64,000 nt of DNA from an uncultured Paracoccaceae bacterium (GTDB taxonomy: Bacteria; Pseudomonadota; Alphaproteobacteria; Rhodobacterales; Rhodobacteraceae), in NCBI GenBank assembly GCA_947489445.1, contig CANLDN010000001.1:806001-870000 (forward strand), written 5' to 3'. Below are positions 27,230 through 35,502 of the stretch, piece after piece. The position numbers and the translations under genes were made by a program. Under the pieces are notes generated by a model, which ran no database searches, had not been told where the DNA came from, and saw only the letters and a list, made by a program, of their open reading frames with translations. Positions within the stretch are counted from its first letter, which is position 1. Each line of letters begins with the position of its first letter.

Positions 27230-27964
27230 ATGTTACCAATTCGCGACCACAACCCATCCGAACGGACACCCTATGTCACGCTCATCCTGATCGGGATCAA
27301 CGTTATTGTCTTCGTGCTGGGCCTCGTCTTTTTGCAATCAGATCAGGCATTGGGACGGTTCTATTACGACTACGCGATGATCCCCGCCCGGCTGTCGCAA
27401 GGTGAAAACTACGACGCGCTCATTACCTCCATCTTTCTGCATGGGGGGATCATGCACCTGGCGGGCAACATGCTATTCCTGTGGATCTTCGGCGATAATC
27501 TGGAGGAAGAGATGGGGCACATCCCCTTTCTGCTCTTCTATCTGGCCTGCGGGATCGGGGCGAGCCTTGCGCAATTTATAACCGAACCGCTTTCACCCAT
27601 ACCCACTGTTGGGGCCTCGGGTGCGATTGCAGGGGTCATGGGGGGGTATCTGCTGCTGTTTCCGAAGGCCAAGGTTGATATTTTCATCTTCTTCATCGTC
27701 TTTTTCCGCATTCTGCCCATACCGGCTTGGGTCATGCTCGGCGTTTGGTTCGGACTGCAACTCTTCAATGGGTTCAACGTTGATACCTCTGCGGGCGGCG
27801 TGGCCTACTGGGCGCATGCAGGCGGGTTTGTGATCGGGTTCATGGGCACGCTGCCGCTTTGGATGAAACGCGGAGGCAAGCAGTTTTGGCAACGCACCGA
27901 AGGGCACCCGCCGCATCCGGATGCGACGTATGGCAGCAGCAATATCCCCACCGTGCGGCGTTAA
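27230..27964 (+). CDS. Rhomboid family intramembrane serine protease
   Basis: This encodes about 244 residues from the ATG at 27230, 32 bp after putA. Six membrane spans are visible. The catalytic serine lies in VGASGAIAGV and the catalytic histidine in YWAHAGGFVIGF. LHGGIMHLAGNMLFLWIFGDNLEE in outline is the conserved second-span region. Rhomboids cleave membrane-anchored substrates. The stop codon shares TTAA with the convergent suhB gene. Confidence 0.92.
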   Translation: MLPIRDHNPSERTPYVTLILIGINVIVFVLGLVFLQSDQALGRFYYDYAMIPARLSQGENYDALITSIFLHGGIMHLAGNMLFLWIFGDNLEEEMGHIPFLLFYLACGIGASLAQFITEPLSPIPTVGASGAIAGVMGGYLLLFPKAKVDIFIFFIVFFRILPIPAWVMLGVWFGLQLFNGFNVDTSAGGVAYWAHAGGFVIGFMGTLPLWMKRGGKQFWQRTEGHPPHPDATYGSSNIPTVRR

Positions 27965-28749
27965 GGTTTACGAATGACCTTGGCGAAGGTCTCAAAAATC
28001 GGCTCATTGGCACAAATCACCTGACCATCCGCCAGTATGTCGCCGCCTGGCTGCAGCGGCTCAACGATACCGCCCGCCTCGCGAACAATGATCAGACCAG
28101 CCGCCAGATCCCAAGCATGCAAACCACGTTCCCAAAAACCATCGTACCGCCCCGCAGCCACGTAAGCCAAATCAAGCGCAGCTGCGCCAAACCGGCGCAC
28201 ACCCGCAGTTGCAGGCAGCAAACGAGCGAGGTCCTGAATTGTATCCGGCAAATCCGCACGACCCGCAAATGGCAAACCTGTCGCGAAAATGCTCTCAATC
28301 AGGCGATGCCGGCCTGAAACGCGCAACCGGCTTTCATTCAACCAGGCTCCACCACCCTTTTCTGCATAAAACATCTCGTCTTTGCTGGGGTCATAGATCA
28401 CGCCAGCCACGATCTGACCTTTGTGTTCCAACGCGATTGATACGGCCCAATGGGGCAGCCCGTGCAGAAAATTCGTGGTGCCATCCAGTGGATCGACAAT
28501 CCAACGACGGGTCGGGTCTTCGCCGTCAATTTCTTTGCCCTCTTCACCCAGAAACCCATATGACGGGCGGGCATGCATCAATTCCTCGCGGATGGTCTCT
28601 TCAGCGGCGCGGTCAGCGCGGCTCACAAAGTCACCCGGCCCTTTTGAGCTGACCTGCAGGTTCTCGACCTCACCGAAATCCTTCAGCAAGGCGCGACCAG
28701 CCTTGCGGGCGGTTTTCATCATAACGTTGAGGTTTGCACTGCCAGCCAT
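27961..28749 (-). CDS. suhB: Inositol monophosphatase family protein (SuhB)
   Basis: This encodes 262 residues. Metal-binding motifs are intact: GFLGEEGKE, WIVDPLDGTTNFLHG and the C-terminal HAWDLAAGLIIVREAGG. The enzyme dephosphorylates inositol phosphates with Mg2+; SuhB in E. coli also acts in rRNA transcription complexes. The gene is convergent with the rhomboid gene. Confidence 0.92.
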   Translation of the reverse strand: MAGSANLNVMMKTARKAGRALLKDFGEVENLQVSSKGPGDFVSRADRAAEETIREELMHARPSYGFLGEEGKEIDGEDPTRRWIVDPLDGTTNFLHGLPHWAVSIALEHKGQIVAGVIYDPSKDEMFYAEKGGGAWLNESRLRVSGRHRLIESIFATGLPFAGRADLPDTIQDLARLLPATAGVRRFGAAALDLAYVAAGRYDGFWERGLHAWDLAAGLIIVREAGGIVEPLQPGGDILADGQVICANEPIFETFAKVIRKP

Positions 28750-28908
28750 CAGGGGGCCTCCGGTTCGGGATCAAGCGCGGCGTATAGGCCCAAGATGGGT
28801 CCGGAACAAGAGGTAAGTCCGCTTAACCATGAACGCAATTATGGGCTGCGCTTAACCTGTTGTTTTTGGGTTTGGACGATAACGCGATCAGGAGGGCCGC
28901 AAAGCCGC

Positions 28909-30864
28909 ATGCGCAACAACGTGATCGATCATTTCCTGCACCAGACACAAATCACGGGGCACATCTCCAGCCGTGATATCGTCAAGCGCATTGGCACGGC
29001 AGGATTGATGGTTGCAATATGCATATACGCGGGCTTCATCACACATGCGGCACTCGCAGGTGCCTCCGTTCTGCTGATCGAATTGATCGCTTACCCCATC
29101 AACAAACGTGCCAGTCAATTAGACAAACCGATTTCATTGCCGCTTGCCGTTGCGCTCTTCATCGTCAACTGGTCGGCAATGCTGCCATATCTTTCATTTG
29201 CGCTGATCTTATCGCAAAGCGCAACACTGCCATTCGTGCTGGCCGGATACATGTGGGCATTTGGTATCTTTGTACATGTCAGCAATACATTCGGCCTGCT
29301 ACCGTTTTATAACTGGAGCCAGATGACACCGGCATTCGGCACCGTCTTTCTGATGTTCTGGATCCTGTCACATAATCCGGCTCATGCGTCTTCCACGCTG
29401 GAATGGGTGATCGCCGCTGGGCTTATGGTGGTCTACATTGTGAATACGTTCGACACGATGGGCCGACAAAAAGACACACACAGGGCGCTGGACCGGGCCC
29501 GAGAAGAAGCCAACACACGCCTGATGGAATTGGAACGCCTGTCACGGCACGACTCCCTCACCGGCCTCATTAACCGGCGGGCATTCGATGAAACGGTCGA
29601 AAGCCTCATGCGCCAGCACGCAAACCGACAAGGTGTCACCGTTTTCCTGCTTGATCTCGATGGCTTTAAACCGATCAACGACAGCTATAGCCATACTGCC
29701 GGTGATGCGGTGCTTTGCGCAGTTGCCGATAGGCTTCGCGCGATTGCCGGCAAAGACGGACAGATCGCCCGGCTCGGTGGTGATGAATTCGCTGTCGTGA
29801 AAACGACAATCACCTCGACGAAAGCAGCGCAGCGGTTTGGCCATGAAATCATCACCACGATTGAACAGCCCATCCCGGTCGAGCAGAAAAAACTGCTGGT
29901 CGGGGCCAGCGTCGGTATCGCCAGACAAGGCCATGATGCGGACGATCTCGTGACCCTTATGTCTGGCGCCGATCAGGCGATGTATCTGGCCAAACAGGAT
30001 CCCAACAATGCGCCCATGATCTTTGACAAGGAAGCGTTTCCCGTGCGCGCCAGCCTCGAAGATCGCAATATTCTCATCAACGCCATGCGCAACAGTGAAA
30101 TCGTGCCATTTTACCAACCCAAGGTATCACTCAATACAAACCGGATCGTAGGCTTTGAGGCATTATCGCGCTGGCTGCACCCAACACGTGGCCTGTTGTC
30201 GCCAGCGGAGTTTCTTCCACAGATCAACGAACTCGGGCTGCAGGGTGAGTTCATGCTTCACACCGCCGAAAAGGTCTTGCACGACATCCAGAAATGGTCG
30301 GCTGAGGGTCTGAACCCCGGACAGATTTCCATCAATGTATCCGAGGTGACGCTGGCTACGGTGTCTGGCCATAACGACCTACTCGAGATGATCGATCACT
30401 ACCCGCATCTGCGGGGCAATCTGACATTCGAAATCACAGAAGACATCTTTATCGCCCGCTCCAGCGATGTCATTCAACGCTCGATCGCCAATTTTCGGCG
30501 GGCGGGCGTACGGATTTCGCTTGATGATTTCGGCACCGGCTTTGCGTCCTTTCAGCACCTAAAGGACCTTGAATTTGACGAACTCAAACTCGATACCGGC
30601 TTTATCCGTGACCTCGGCATTGATCCCGCATCCCACGTGCTCGTGAATGGGCTCCTCAGCATGGGACACGGTCTTGGCGTACAAGTGGTCGCCGAAGGGG
30701 TGGAAACACCACAACAGCGCGATATACTCAAAAAAATGGGCTGCCATGTCGTGCAAGGTTACTTTTACGGGATGGCCGCACCATTTTCAGAGACCATGAT
30801 CCGCCTCGACGCGGAAGGATATCATTTTAACATGCCGGGCGCGCGGCAAGCTGGAACCGCCTAG
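28909..30864 (+). CDS. Membrane GGDEF–EAL protein (cyclic-di-GMP turnover)
   Basis: This encodes about 651 residues from the ATG at 28909. Five to six N-terminal hydrophobic segments (about 30–190) act as a membrane sensor without a known domain. A GGDEF domain follows with an intact motif (GGDEF 290–294, inside RLGGDEFAVV). Then comes an EAL domain (GFEALSRW, Glu417) with FEITEDIF, DDFGTGFASF and VVAEGVE. Both active sites look complete, so it may be bifunctional. The stop overlaps that of the convergent metR-like gene by 4 nt. Confidence 0.9.
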   Translation: MRNNVIDHFLHQTQITGHISSRDIVKRIGTAGLMVAICIYAGFITHAALAGASVLLIELIAYPINKRASQLDKPISLPLAVALFIVNWSAMLPYLSFALILSQSATLPFVLAGYMWAFGIFVHVSNTFGLLPFYNWSQMTPAFGTVFLMFWILSHNPAHASSTLEWVIAAGLMVVYIVNTFDTMGRQKDTHRALDRAREEANTRLMELERLSRHDSLTGLINRRAFDETVESLMRQHANRQGVTVFLLDLDGFKPINDSYSHTAGDAVLCAVADRLRAIAGKDGQIARLGGDEFAVVKTTITSTKAAQRFGHEIITTIEQPIPVEQKKLLVGASVGIARQGHDADDLVTLMSGADQAMYLAKQDPNNAPMIFDKEAFPVRASLEDRNILINAMRNSEIVPFYQPKVSLNTNRIVGFEALSRWLHPTRGLLSPAEFLPQINELGLQGEFMLHTAEKVLHDIQKWSAEGLNPGQISINVSEVTLATVSGHNDLLEMIDHYPHLRGNLTFEITEDIFIARSSDVIQRSIANFRRAGVRISLDDFGTGFASFQHLKDLEFDELKLDTGFIRDLGIDPASHVLVNGLLSMGHGLGVQVVAEGVETPQQRDILKKMGCHVVQGYFYGMAAPFSETMIRLDAEGYHFNMPGARQAGTA

Positions 30865-31766
30865 GCGCGCTGCAACTTCACAGCTTCCTGTTTCGCCAGC
30901 CGGATCAAATGCGCCATATAAGGCAACGTCGTATCCTCCGCCCGCGTGGCCGCATAAAGCCGCCGGGTAATCCCGTCCTGCGTCAGTGGCCGCGTGACAT
31001 AATCCGAGTTATACCGAACCTGCCGCACGACCCAATCCGGCAGCACAGCGACCCCTCGGTTCGACGCCACCAGCAACAGGATCACGGCCGTTAGTTCCAC
31101 CTGACGAATGGCCGCCGGTTCCACCTTTGCAGGTGTCAGCAACTGCGAAAAGACATCTAATCGGGCCCGATCCACCGGATAGGTAATCAATGTCTGGCCG
31201 CGAAAATCCTCGGCCTCGATCACATCTTTCTGCGCCAATGGATGTTGGGCAGAGGCCACGAATACCGGCTCATAGTCAAAAAGCGGGGTAAAATCAGTCT
31301 CCGGCAGCTCTTCGGGGTCTGACGACACCACCAAATCCACCTCTTCCTTGCGCAAGGCAGGTAAGGCGTCAAACGCCAAACCGGGGCGAATATCCACATC
31401 CACCTCCGGCCAAGCCTTGCGAAACTGCTCCAGCACCGGAAACAACCACTCAAAACAGGCGTGGCACTCAATCGCGATATGCAACCGCCCTGCACTGCCC
31501 GCGATCAGGCCAGAAAACTCCGCCTCCAACGCGGTCACACGCGGCAATATCTCCTCGGCCGCGGCCAGCATCTTCATCCCCGCCGCGGACAATTTCAGCG
31601 GCTTGGACCGGCGCACAAACAATTCCACACCCGCCTGATCCTCAATCCCTTTGATCTGGTGGGACAGCGCGCTTTGCGTGATATTCAACTGATCCGCCGC
31701 ACGGGCCAGCCCGCCGGTATCATGGATCGCCTTGATCGTGCGCAAATGCCGAAACTCGATATGCAT
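30861..31766 (-). CDS. metR: LysR-type regulator MetR
   Basis: This encodes about 301 residues from the ATG at 31766. An upstream in-frame extension is antisense to metF and is rejected. The N-terminal winged helix (MHIEFRHLRTIKAIHDTGGL, then AADQLNITQSALSHQIKGIE) and a type 2 periplasmic-binding fold for effector sensing are present. Divergence from metF, 93 bp apart, supports MetR, the homocysteine-responsive regulator of methionine genes. Confidence 0.9.
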   Translation of the reverse strand: MHIEFRHLRTIKAIHDTGGLARAADQLNITQSALSHQIKGIEDQAGVELFVRRSKPLKLSAAGMKMLAAAEEILPRVTALEAEFSGLIAGSAGRLHIAIECHACFEWLFPVLEQFRKAWPEVDVDIRPGLAFDALPALRKEEVDLVVSSDPEELPETDFTPLFDYEPVFVASAQHPLAQKDVIEAEDFRGQTLITYPVDRARLDVFSQLLTPAKVEPAAIRQVELTAVILLLVASNRGVAVLPDWVVRQVRYNSDYVTRPLTQDGITRRLYAATRAEDTTLPYMAHLIRLAKQEAVKLQRA

Positions 31767-31859
31767 ATGTGAGCGGACCTCATCATCGTGGTGAGAGTTA
31801 TGAATTTGCCTCAACTCAATAGAGATGAGACAACGTAGAGGCAAGAGAGAGGTCCGCCG
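31767..31859. promoter_or_regulatory. metR–metF divergent control region
   Basis: This 93-bp spacer holds several imperfect dyads: CTCATC…GGTGAG (31780–31795), TGAA-N5-CTCA (31801–31813, close to the MetR pattern TGAA-N5-TTCA) and CTCA…TGAG (31815–31829). Near each end lies an inverted GAGGTCCGC/GCGGACCTC pair (31773–31781 and 31849–31857) that doubles as the leader of each gene. Confidence 0.55.
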
Positions 31860-32726
31860 ATGTCCACCCCATCCGTTTCGTTTGAATTCTTCCCGCCCAA
31901 ATCGCTCGAAGGGTCTTTCAGGCTGTGGGATTGCGTGAACACGCTTGCCCCGCTCGACCCGACATTCGTCTCTGTCACCTATGGTGCAGGCGGCACGACC
32001 CGCAAACTGACGCATGAGGCCGTGGGCACGATCCACCGCACCAGCGGCATGAATGTGGCAGCCCACCTCACTTGCGTCGACGCGACCAAGACAGAAACCC
32101 TCGAAATCGCTCATGGCTATGCAGAGGAAGGCGTGACCGACATCGTGGCACTGCGCGGCGATGCCCCCAAAGGGCAAACCAAATTTACGGCCCACCCGGA
32201 CGGCTTCGCCAGCTCGGTTGAGTTGATTGAAGCGCTCGGTGACACCGGGAAATTCAACATCCGTGTCGGCGCTTATCCCGAAAAACACCCAGACGCCGCC
32301 GACCAAGCCGCCGATATCGCCTTTCTCAAGCGTAAGATCGATGCCGGGGCAACATCGGCCATCACGCAGTTCTTCTTTGAGGCGGACACGTTTTTCCGCT
32401 TCCGCGATGCCTGCGTGAAGGCAGGCATTGATGCGCCGATCATCCCCGGCATCCTGCCCATTGAAAACTGGAACGGCACGCGCAAATTTGCCGCTCAATG
32501 CGGCACGGCAATCCCGCAAGTGATCGAAGACGCCTTCCATCATGCCACCCGCGACGGCACGACAGAACTGCTCGCCACTGCAATCGCAACTGAACTCTGC
32601 GACGAACTCTGCGAAGGCGGTGTCGACCATCTGCATTTCTACACGCTCAACCGGCCGGAACTGACCCGCGACGTCTGCCATGCCCTTGGCATCACACCGA
32701 AAACGCGGTTGCAAAACGTCGCCTAA
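31860..32726 (+). CDS. metF: Methylenetetrahydrofolate reductase
   Basis: This encodes 288 residues of an FAD TIM-barrel enzyme that makes 5-methyl-THF for methionine synthesis. The N-terminal SVSFEFFPPKS, the segment FVSVTYGAGGTTR, the folate-binding HLTCVD and the C-terminal FYTLNRPELT are all conserved. Divergent metR suggests activation by homocysteine. The start has GAGAGG upstream. Confidence 0.95.
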   Translation: MSTPSVSFEFFPPKSLEGSFRLWDCVNTLAPLDPTFVSVTYGAGGTTRKLTHEAVGTIHRTSGMNVAAHLTCVDATKTETLEIAHGYAEEGVTDIVALRGDAPKGQTKFTAHPDGFASSVELIEALGDTGKFNIRVGAYPEKHPDAADQAADIAFLKRKIDAGATSAITQFFFEADTFFRFRDACVKAGIDAPIIPGILPIENWNGTRKFAAQCGTAIPQVIEDAFHHATRDGTTELLATAIATELCDELCEGGVDHLHFYTLNRPELTRDVCHALGITPKTRLQNVA

Positions 32727-32763
32727 AATACCAGCTTCGGGCCAAACAACCGCCCGGGGCCCC

Positions 32764-33246
32764 ATGTTCACCGCCAAATCATCCGACGACCTGCCTGACC
32801 GCGAAACGATCCTGTCCTTATCGGGTCTGGAATTCATGCAAGCCATGCAGCGCGGCGAAATTGCCCGCCCGCCCATTTCAGTGCTCCTGAACTACAGCCT
32901 CGACACTGTCGCACCCGGTAAGGTCATCTTCCGTGGCACACCCGAGTTTTCGCACACCAACCCGATGGGCGGCGTCCACGGTGGTTGGTACGGCACACTC
33001 TTGGACAGCTGCATGGCCTGTGCTGTGATGACGACAGTGCCCAAAGGATCAATCTACACGACACTCGAATACAAAGTGAACCTGACCCGCGCCATCCCGC
33101 CGGGCACCGAAATCCTCGCCACTGGTGTCATAGATCACGCAGGTCGCACCACGGGCATTTCCCACGGCGAAATCCGTGGCGCAGATGACGGCAAGCTTTA
33201 CGCGACCGGTTCCACGACCTGCCTGATCATGAAGATGACCACGTAA
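32764..33246 (+). CDS. PaaI-type hotdog-fold thioesterase
   Basis: This encodes about 160 residues from the ATG at 32764. The signature HTNPMGGVHGGWYGTLLDSC followed by a hydrophobic helix and TTLEYKVNLTRAIPPGTE is characteristic of the PaaI branch of hotdog thioesterases, which hydrolyse acyl-CoA esters. It follows metF by 37 bp and may be co-transcribed. The substrate is unknown. Confidence 0.85.
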   Translation: MFTAKSSDDLPDRETILSLSGLEFMQAMQRGEIARPPISVLLNYSLDTVAPGKVIFRGTPEFSHTNPMGGVHGGWYGTLLDSCMACAVMTTVPKGSIYTTLEYKVNLTRAIPPGTEILATGVIDHAGRTTGISHGEIRGADDGKLYATGSTTCLIMKMTT

Positions 33247-33264
33247 ACGCATCTAGACGCGTTT
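33245..33264. terminator. Short hairpin between convergent genes
   Basis: AAACGC/GCGTTT arms around an 8-nt loop overlap the stop codons of the thioesterase and ATP-grasp genes. It could be a weak bidirectional terminator. Confidence 0.3.
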
Positions 33265-34230
33265 CAAACGCCGCCGAAATTTGTCCCACCGATAGGAATT
33301 TCGCACCTTGATCCAATGCCCGTCCGACGACATCGCGAGCCCCCTTATGGCTTCCAAAAAACGTTCGTGGATCATGCTGAGTGTTTCGGCGCGATCCGGG
33401 TTCTCATGGCTCGTATCATCAGAGATTGTGGGATTTGTATTGATTTCATAGGCTTGCGGCCTGCCTCGAAACACTCCGAAATCTACCCTCCCAAAATCGA
33501 CCTGCGCACAAGCGAATACAGAACGGGCCCACGCCGTGTAAGGATAATCGTCAAGCTGTGACTTTTCATGCGCATACAGTTCGGGTGTCGCGAGATTTGC
33601 AACACCGTGTTTTGCCACCCAACTCAGGTCATTCACAATGTTCGAAGGGATGACATTTCCGGCAATAAAATAAGCAGCATGCTTTTGGAAATGGCCGGTC
33701 TGTTCGTTCGGCTCTGCTGCGTATTCAACAAAAATGAGGTCACTGACCGGAAGACCCTTTTCAACTGCGTGTTTCAAAGCCTCATCGCACGCATCAGGCG
33801 TTTCCAGCAATTCACTCAGAACGCCGCGATGCCCCGTAATTGTACGAAGAAAGACAGGGAAGGCGTCCGGAACTTCGTTCGCAGCGGGGCGGTAACACCG
33901 AAAGTCATTCAAACCCGCTTTGTGCAGACGGGCCATCAACTCGTCACGACGGGGCACTATGGCCGGGTTGTTCAGCACACGCGCACCATGTTCCCGCAGG
34001 CGTCGATAAATTCCTGCTGCCGCTGTCAGCTCGGTCGAAGACAATCGATCAAAATCGGTGAAAATATACGTGGCACGCTGCAACCACTTGCACCCGAACA
34101 CCCGTTCGTATGGCAGTACAGTGAACCGCACACTGTCAGATTTCAGCGCTGTCTGCACGGGATCCATGGTGAATTTGTGATCTTGTGTGCAGAAATAATA
34201 GATGCGCGGTGGGGGTCGCTTGAATAACAT
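33253..34230 (-). CDS. Atypical ATP-grasp-like protein of a putative RiPP locus
   Basis: This encodes 325 residues. The layout is that of the ATP-grasp fold: an N-terminal alpha/beta region (YIFTDFDRLSS), a central RRDELMARLHKAGL followed by PVFLRTITGHRG where the first ATP-binding basic residue is expected, FVEY, and a C-terminal VDFGRVDFGVF with YEINTNPTIS (E262, N264, N266). The last pattern is the Mg-binding end of ATP-grasp ligases. The Gly-rich loop is weak, so activity is not certain. It is divergent, 62 bp, from the short peptide gene. I infer a peptide- or amino-acid-ligase role; the specific family is not recognised. Confidence 0.65.
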   Translation of the reverse strand: MLFKRPPPRIYYFCTQDHKFTMDPVQTALKSDSVRFTVLPYERVFGCKWLQRATYIFTDFDRLSSTELTAAAGIYRRLREHGARVLNNPAIVPRRDELMARLHKAGLNDFRCYRPAANEVPDAFPVFLRTITGHRGVLSELLETPDACDEALKHAVEKGLPVSDLIFVEYAAEPNEQTGHFQKHAAYFIAGNVIPSNIVNDLSWVAKHGVANLATPELYAHEKSQLDDYPYTAWARSVFACAQVDFGRVDFGVFRGRPQAYEINTNPTISDDTSHENPDRAETLSMIHERFLEAIRGLAMSSDGHWIKVRNSYRWDKFRRRLKRV

Positions 34231-34292
34231 TGCAGTTTACGCTACCTTTCGGCGGATAAATCAAACAAGTGTTTAGAGGATACATCAAGATC

Positions 34293-34421
34293 ATGAAGGT
34301 CAAGCTGAATCTAGAAGAGCTGCTCGGTTACCGGGTCATCCAACAAACCTCTGACAAAGCAATCGTTGGCGCAAAAACAGGTATGAAAGTCGGTATGAAA
34401 GTTGGCATAAAAGCCGCTTAA
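34293..34421 (+). CDS. 42-residue candidate RiPP precursor peptide with GxKx repeats
   Basis: ATG 34293 to TAA 34421 encodes 42 residues, with GAGGA 12 bp upstream. Residues 1–25 resemble a leader (MKVKLNLEELLGYRVIQQ, with a LEELLG helix). Residues 26–41 are four consecutive tetrapeptides of the form G-x-K-[TVA]: GAKT, GMKV, GMKV, GIKA, with lysines at 28, 32, 36 and 40. A leader plus a repetitive C-terminal core is the plan of ribosomally made, modified peptides. It is 7 nt upstream of an HExxH protein of a family linked to peptide hydroxylation. The coding call rests on length, ribosome-binding site and neighbours. Confidence 0.65.
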   Translation: MKVKLNLEELLGYRVIQQTSDKAIVGAKTGMKVGMKVGIKAA

Positions 34422-34428
34422 GCCCGAC

Positions 34429-35400
34429 TTGTACGACTTCTTACCAAGTGCTGAATGTGCGACGGATCTGGATGCCAGTCGCTTTCAGGATCTTGCCGAC
34501 AGCTTAGCTCATATCTCAAACGCCAGTGCGGAAGCCATCCCGGAATTGGCCGGTCTTGTGCAGCCTGTAATCGCAAGGATCCGAAAAGGCGAGCGGCTGA
34601 GCTGTATGGCCTTTGGCGAATATTTCGAACTGACCGATGCGTTGATCGACGACGATAGCACAACGGCACTGCAGGCTGCACAGCGGTTGTCAGCCGTTCC
34701 AAGCCGCGCAAACGAATTATCCATATTTTTTCGCGGCGCGCCCGAGACAAAGCTCCTTGATGCGTGCATTGATCGGCGGCTGGGCGACGAAGCGGCGCAA
34801 TTTGCACCTTTGGCCCCGGATGCCGCCGCTGAATTCCCGGACCGACTTCGCGAGGGTTTGCGCCTTCTAGAAGCAGGGTATCCAGAACTTGCGACAGAAA
34901 TCCGCACGATTGTTCACGAGGTTGTCCTATCGCAGGCGCCGAAAGGCGCGAGTATGGAGTTTGACGGGGCCTCACACTACCAGTTTTGGGGCCTGTTGTT
35001 TCTTAACCCCAACCACCATGAAACGCGGCTGGCCGTTGCAGAGGTCATGGCCCATGAAGCCGGGCACAGTCTTTTGTTTGGGCTGATGCGCACGGAACCA
35101 CTTGTCAGAAACCCGGATACCGAACGCTTCACCTCACCACTACGGATGGATCCCCGCCCAATGGACGGCATTTTTCATGCCACTTTTGTTTCGGCACGCA
35201 TGGCGTTGGCAATGGAAACGCTCGCCCAAAGTGGCGTTCTTTCTGACGCCGAACGCACCGAGGCGCTGACTGCGGCGGACAAAGACCGAAAAAACTTCCA
35301 AAGCGGTATTAGTGTAATTCATGAACATGGCGATTTAACGGATACCGGCGCTACGATCATGCTAAATGCTGAAAACTGGATTGCCCAGAAACACCGCTAA
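34429..35400 (+). CDS. HExxH-type peptide beta-hydroxylase-like protein
   Basis: This encodes about 323 residues from TTG 34429, the only credible early start, 7 nt after the peptide gene, so probably coupled. The motif MAHEAGHSLLFG gives H209-E-A-G-H213. Further on, LRMDPRPMDGIFHATFV supplies H250 as a candidate third metal ligand. This pairing matches the HEXXH-motif family. Some members of that family are reported to be Fe(II)/2-oxoglutarate-dependent peptide hydroxylases in RiPP pathways rather than proteases. No signal peptide is seen, fitting a cytoplasmic maturation enzyme. Confidence 0.72.
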   Translation: MYDFLPSAECATDLDASRFQDLADSLAHISNASAEAIPELAGLVQPVIARIRKGERLSCMAFGEYFELTDALIDDDSTTALQAAQRLSAVPSRANELSIFFRGAPETKLLDACIDRRLGDEAAQFAPLAPDAAAEFPDRLREGLRLLEAGYPELATEIRTIVHEVVLSQAPKGASMEFDGASHYQFWGLLFLNPNHHETRLAVAEVMAHEAGHSLLFGLMRTEPLVRNPDTERFTSPLRMDPRPMDGIFHATFVSARMALAMETLAQSGVLSDAERTEALTAADKDRKNFQSGISVIHEHGDLTDTGATIMLNAENWIAQKHR

Positions 35401-35401
35401 T

Positions 35402-35459
35402 GCGCCCCGATCCGCGACACTCCTGGATTTACCACTCGGAACCCGGGGGCGCCTTTTTT
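35402..35459 (+). terminator. Terminator of the peptide/HExxH operon
   Basis: GCGCCCC (35402–35408) pairs with GGGGCGC (35446–35452), extended by TCCG/CGGA inside, and is followed by six Ts at 35454–35459. The loop is long, but the stem plus T-run right after the HExxH stop codon fits an intrinsic terminator. Confidence 0.5.
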
Positions 35460-35502
35460 CACGGCGCATCCACTCCGTCAAAAATGCAGGTATCAAAGCC
35501 TG

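Noticed and set aside
31767..32876. N-terminal extension of the LysR frame
   Set aside because: The extra 370 residues are antisense to metF and are explained by the metF codon pattern; the helix-turn-helix begins at 31766.
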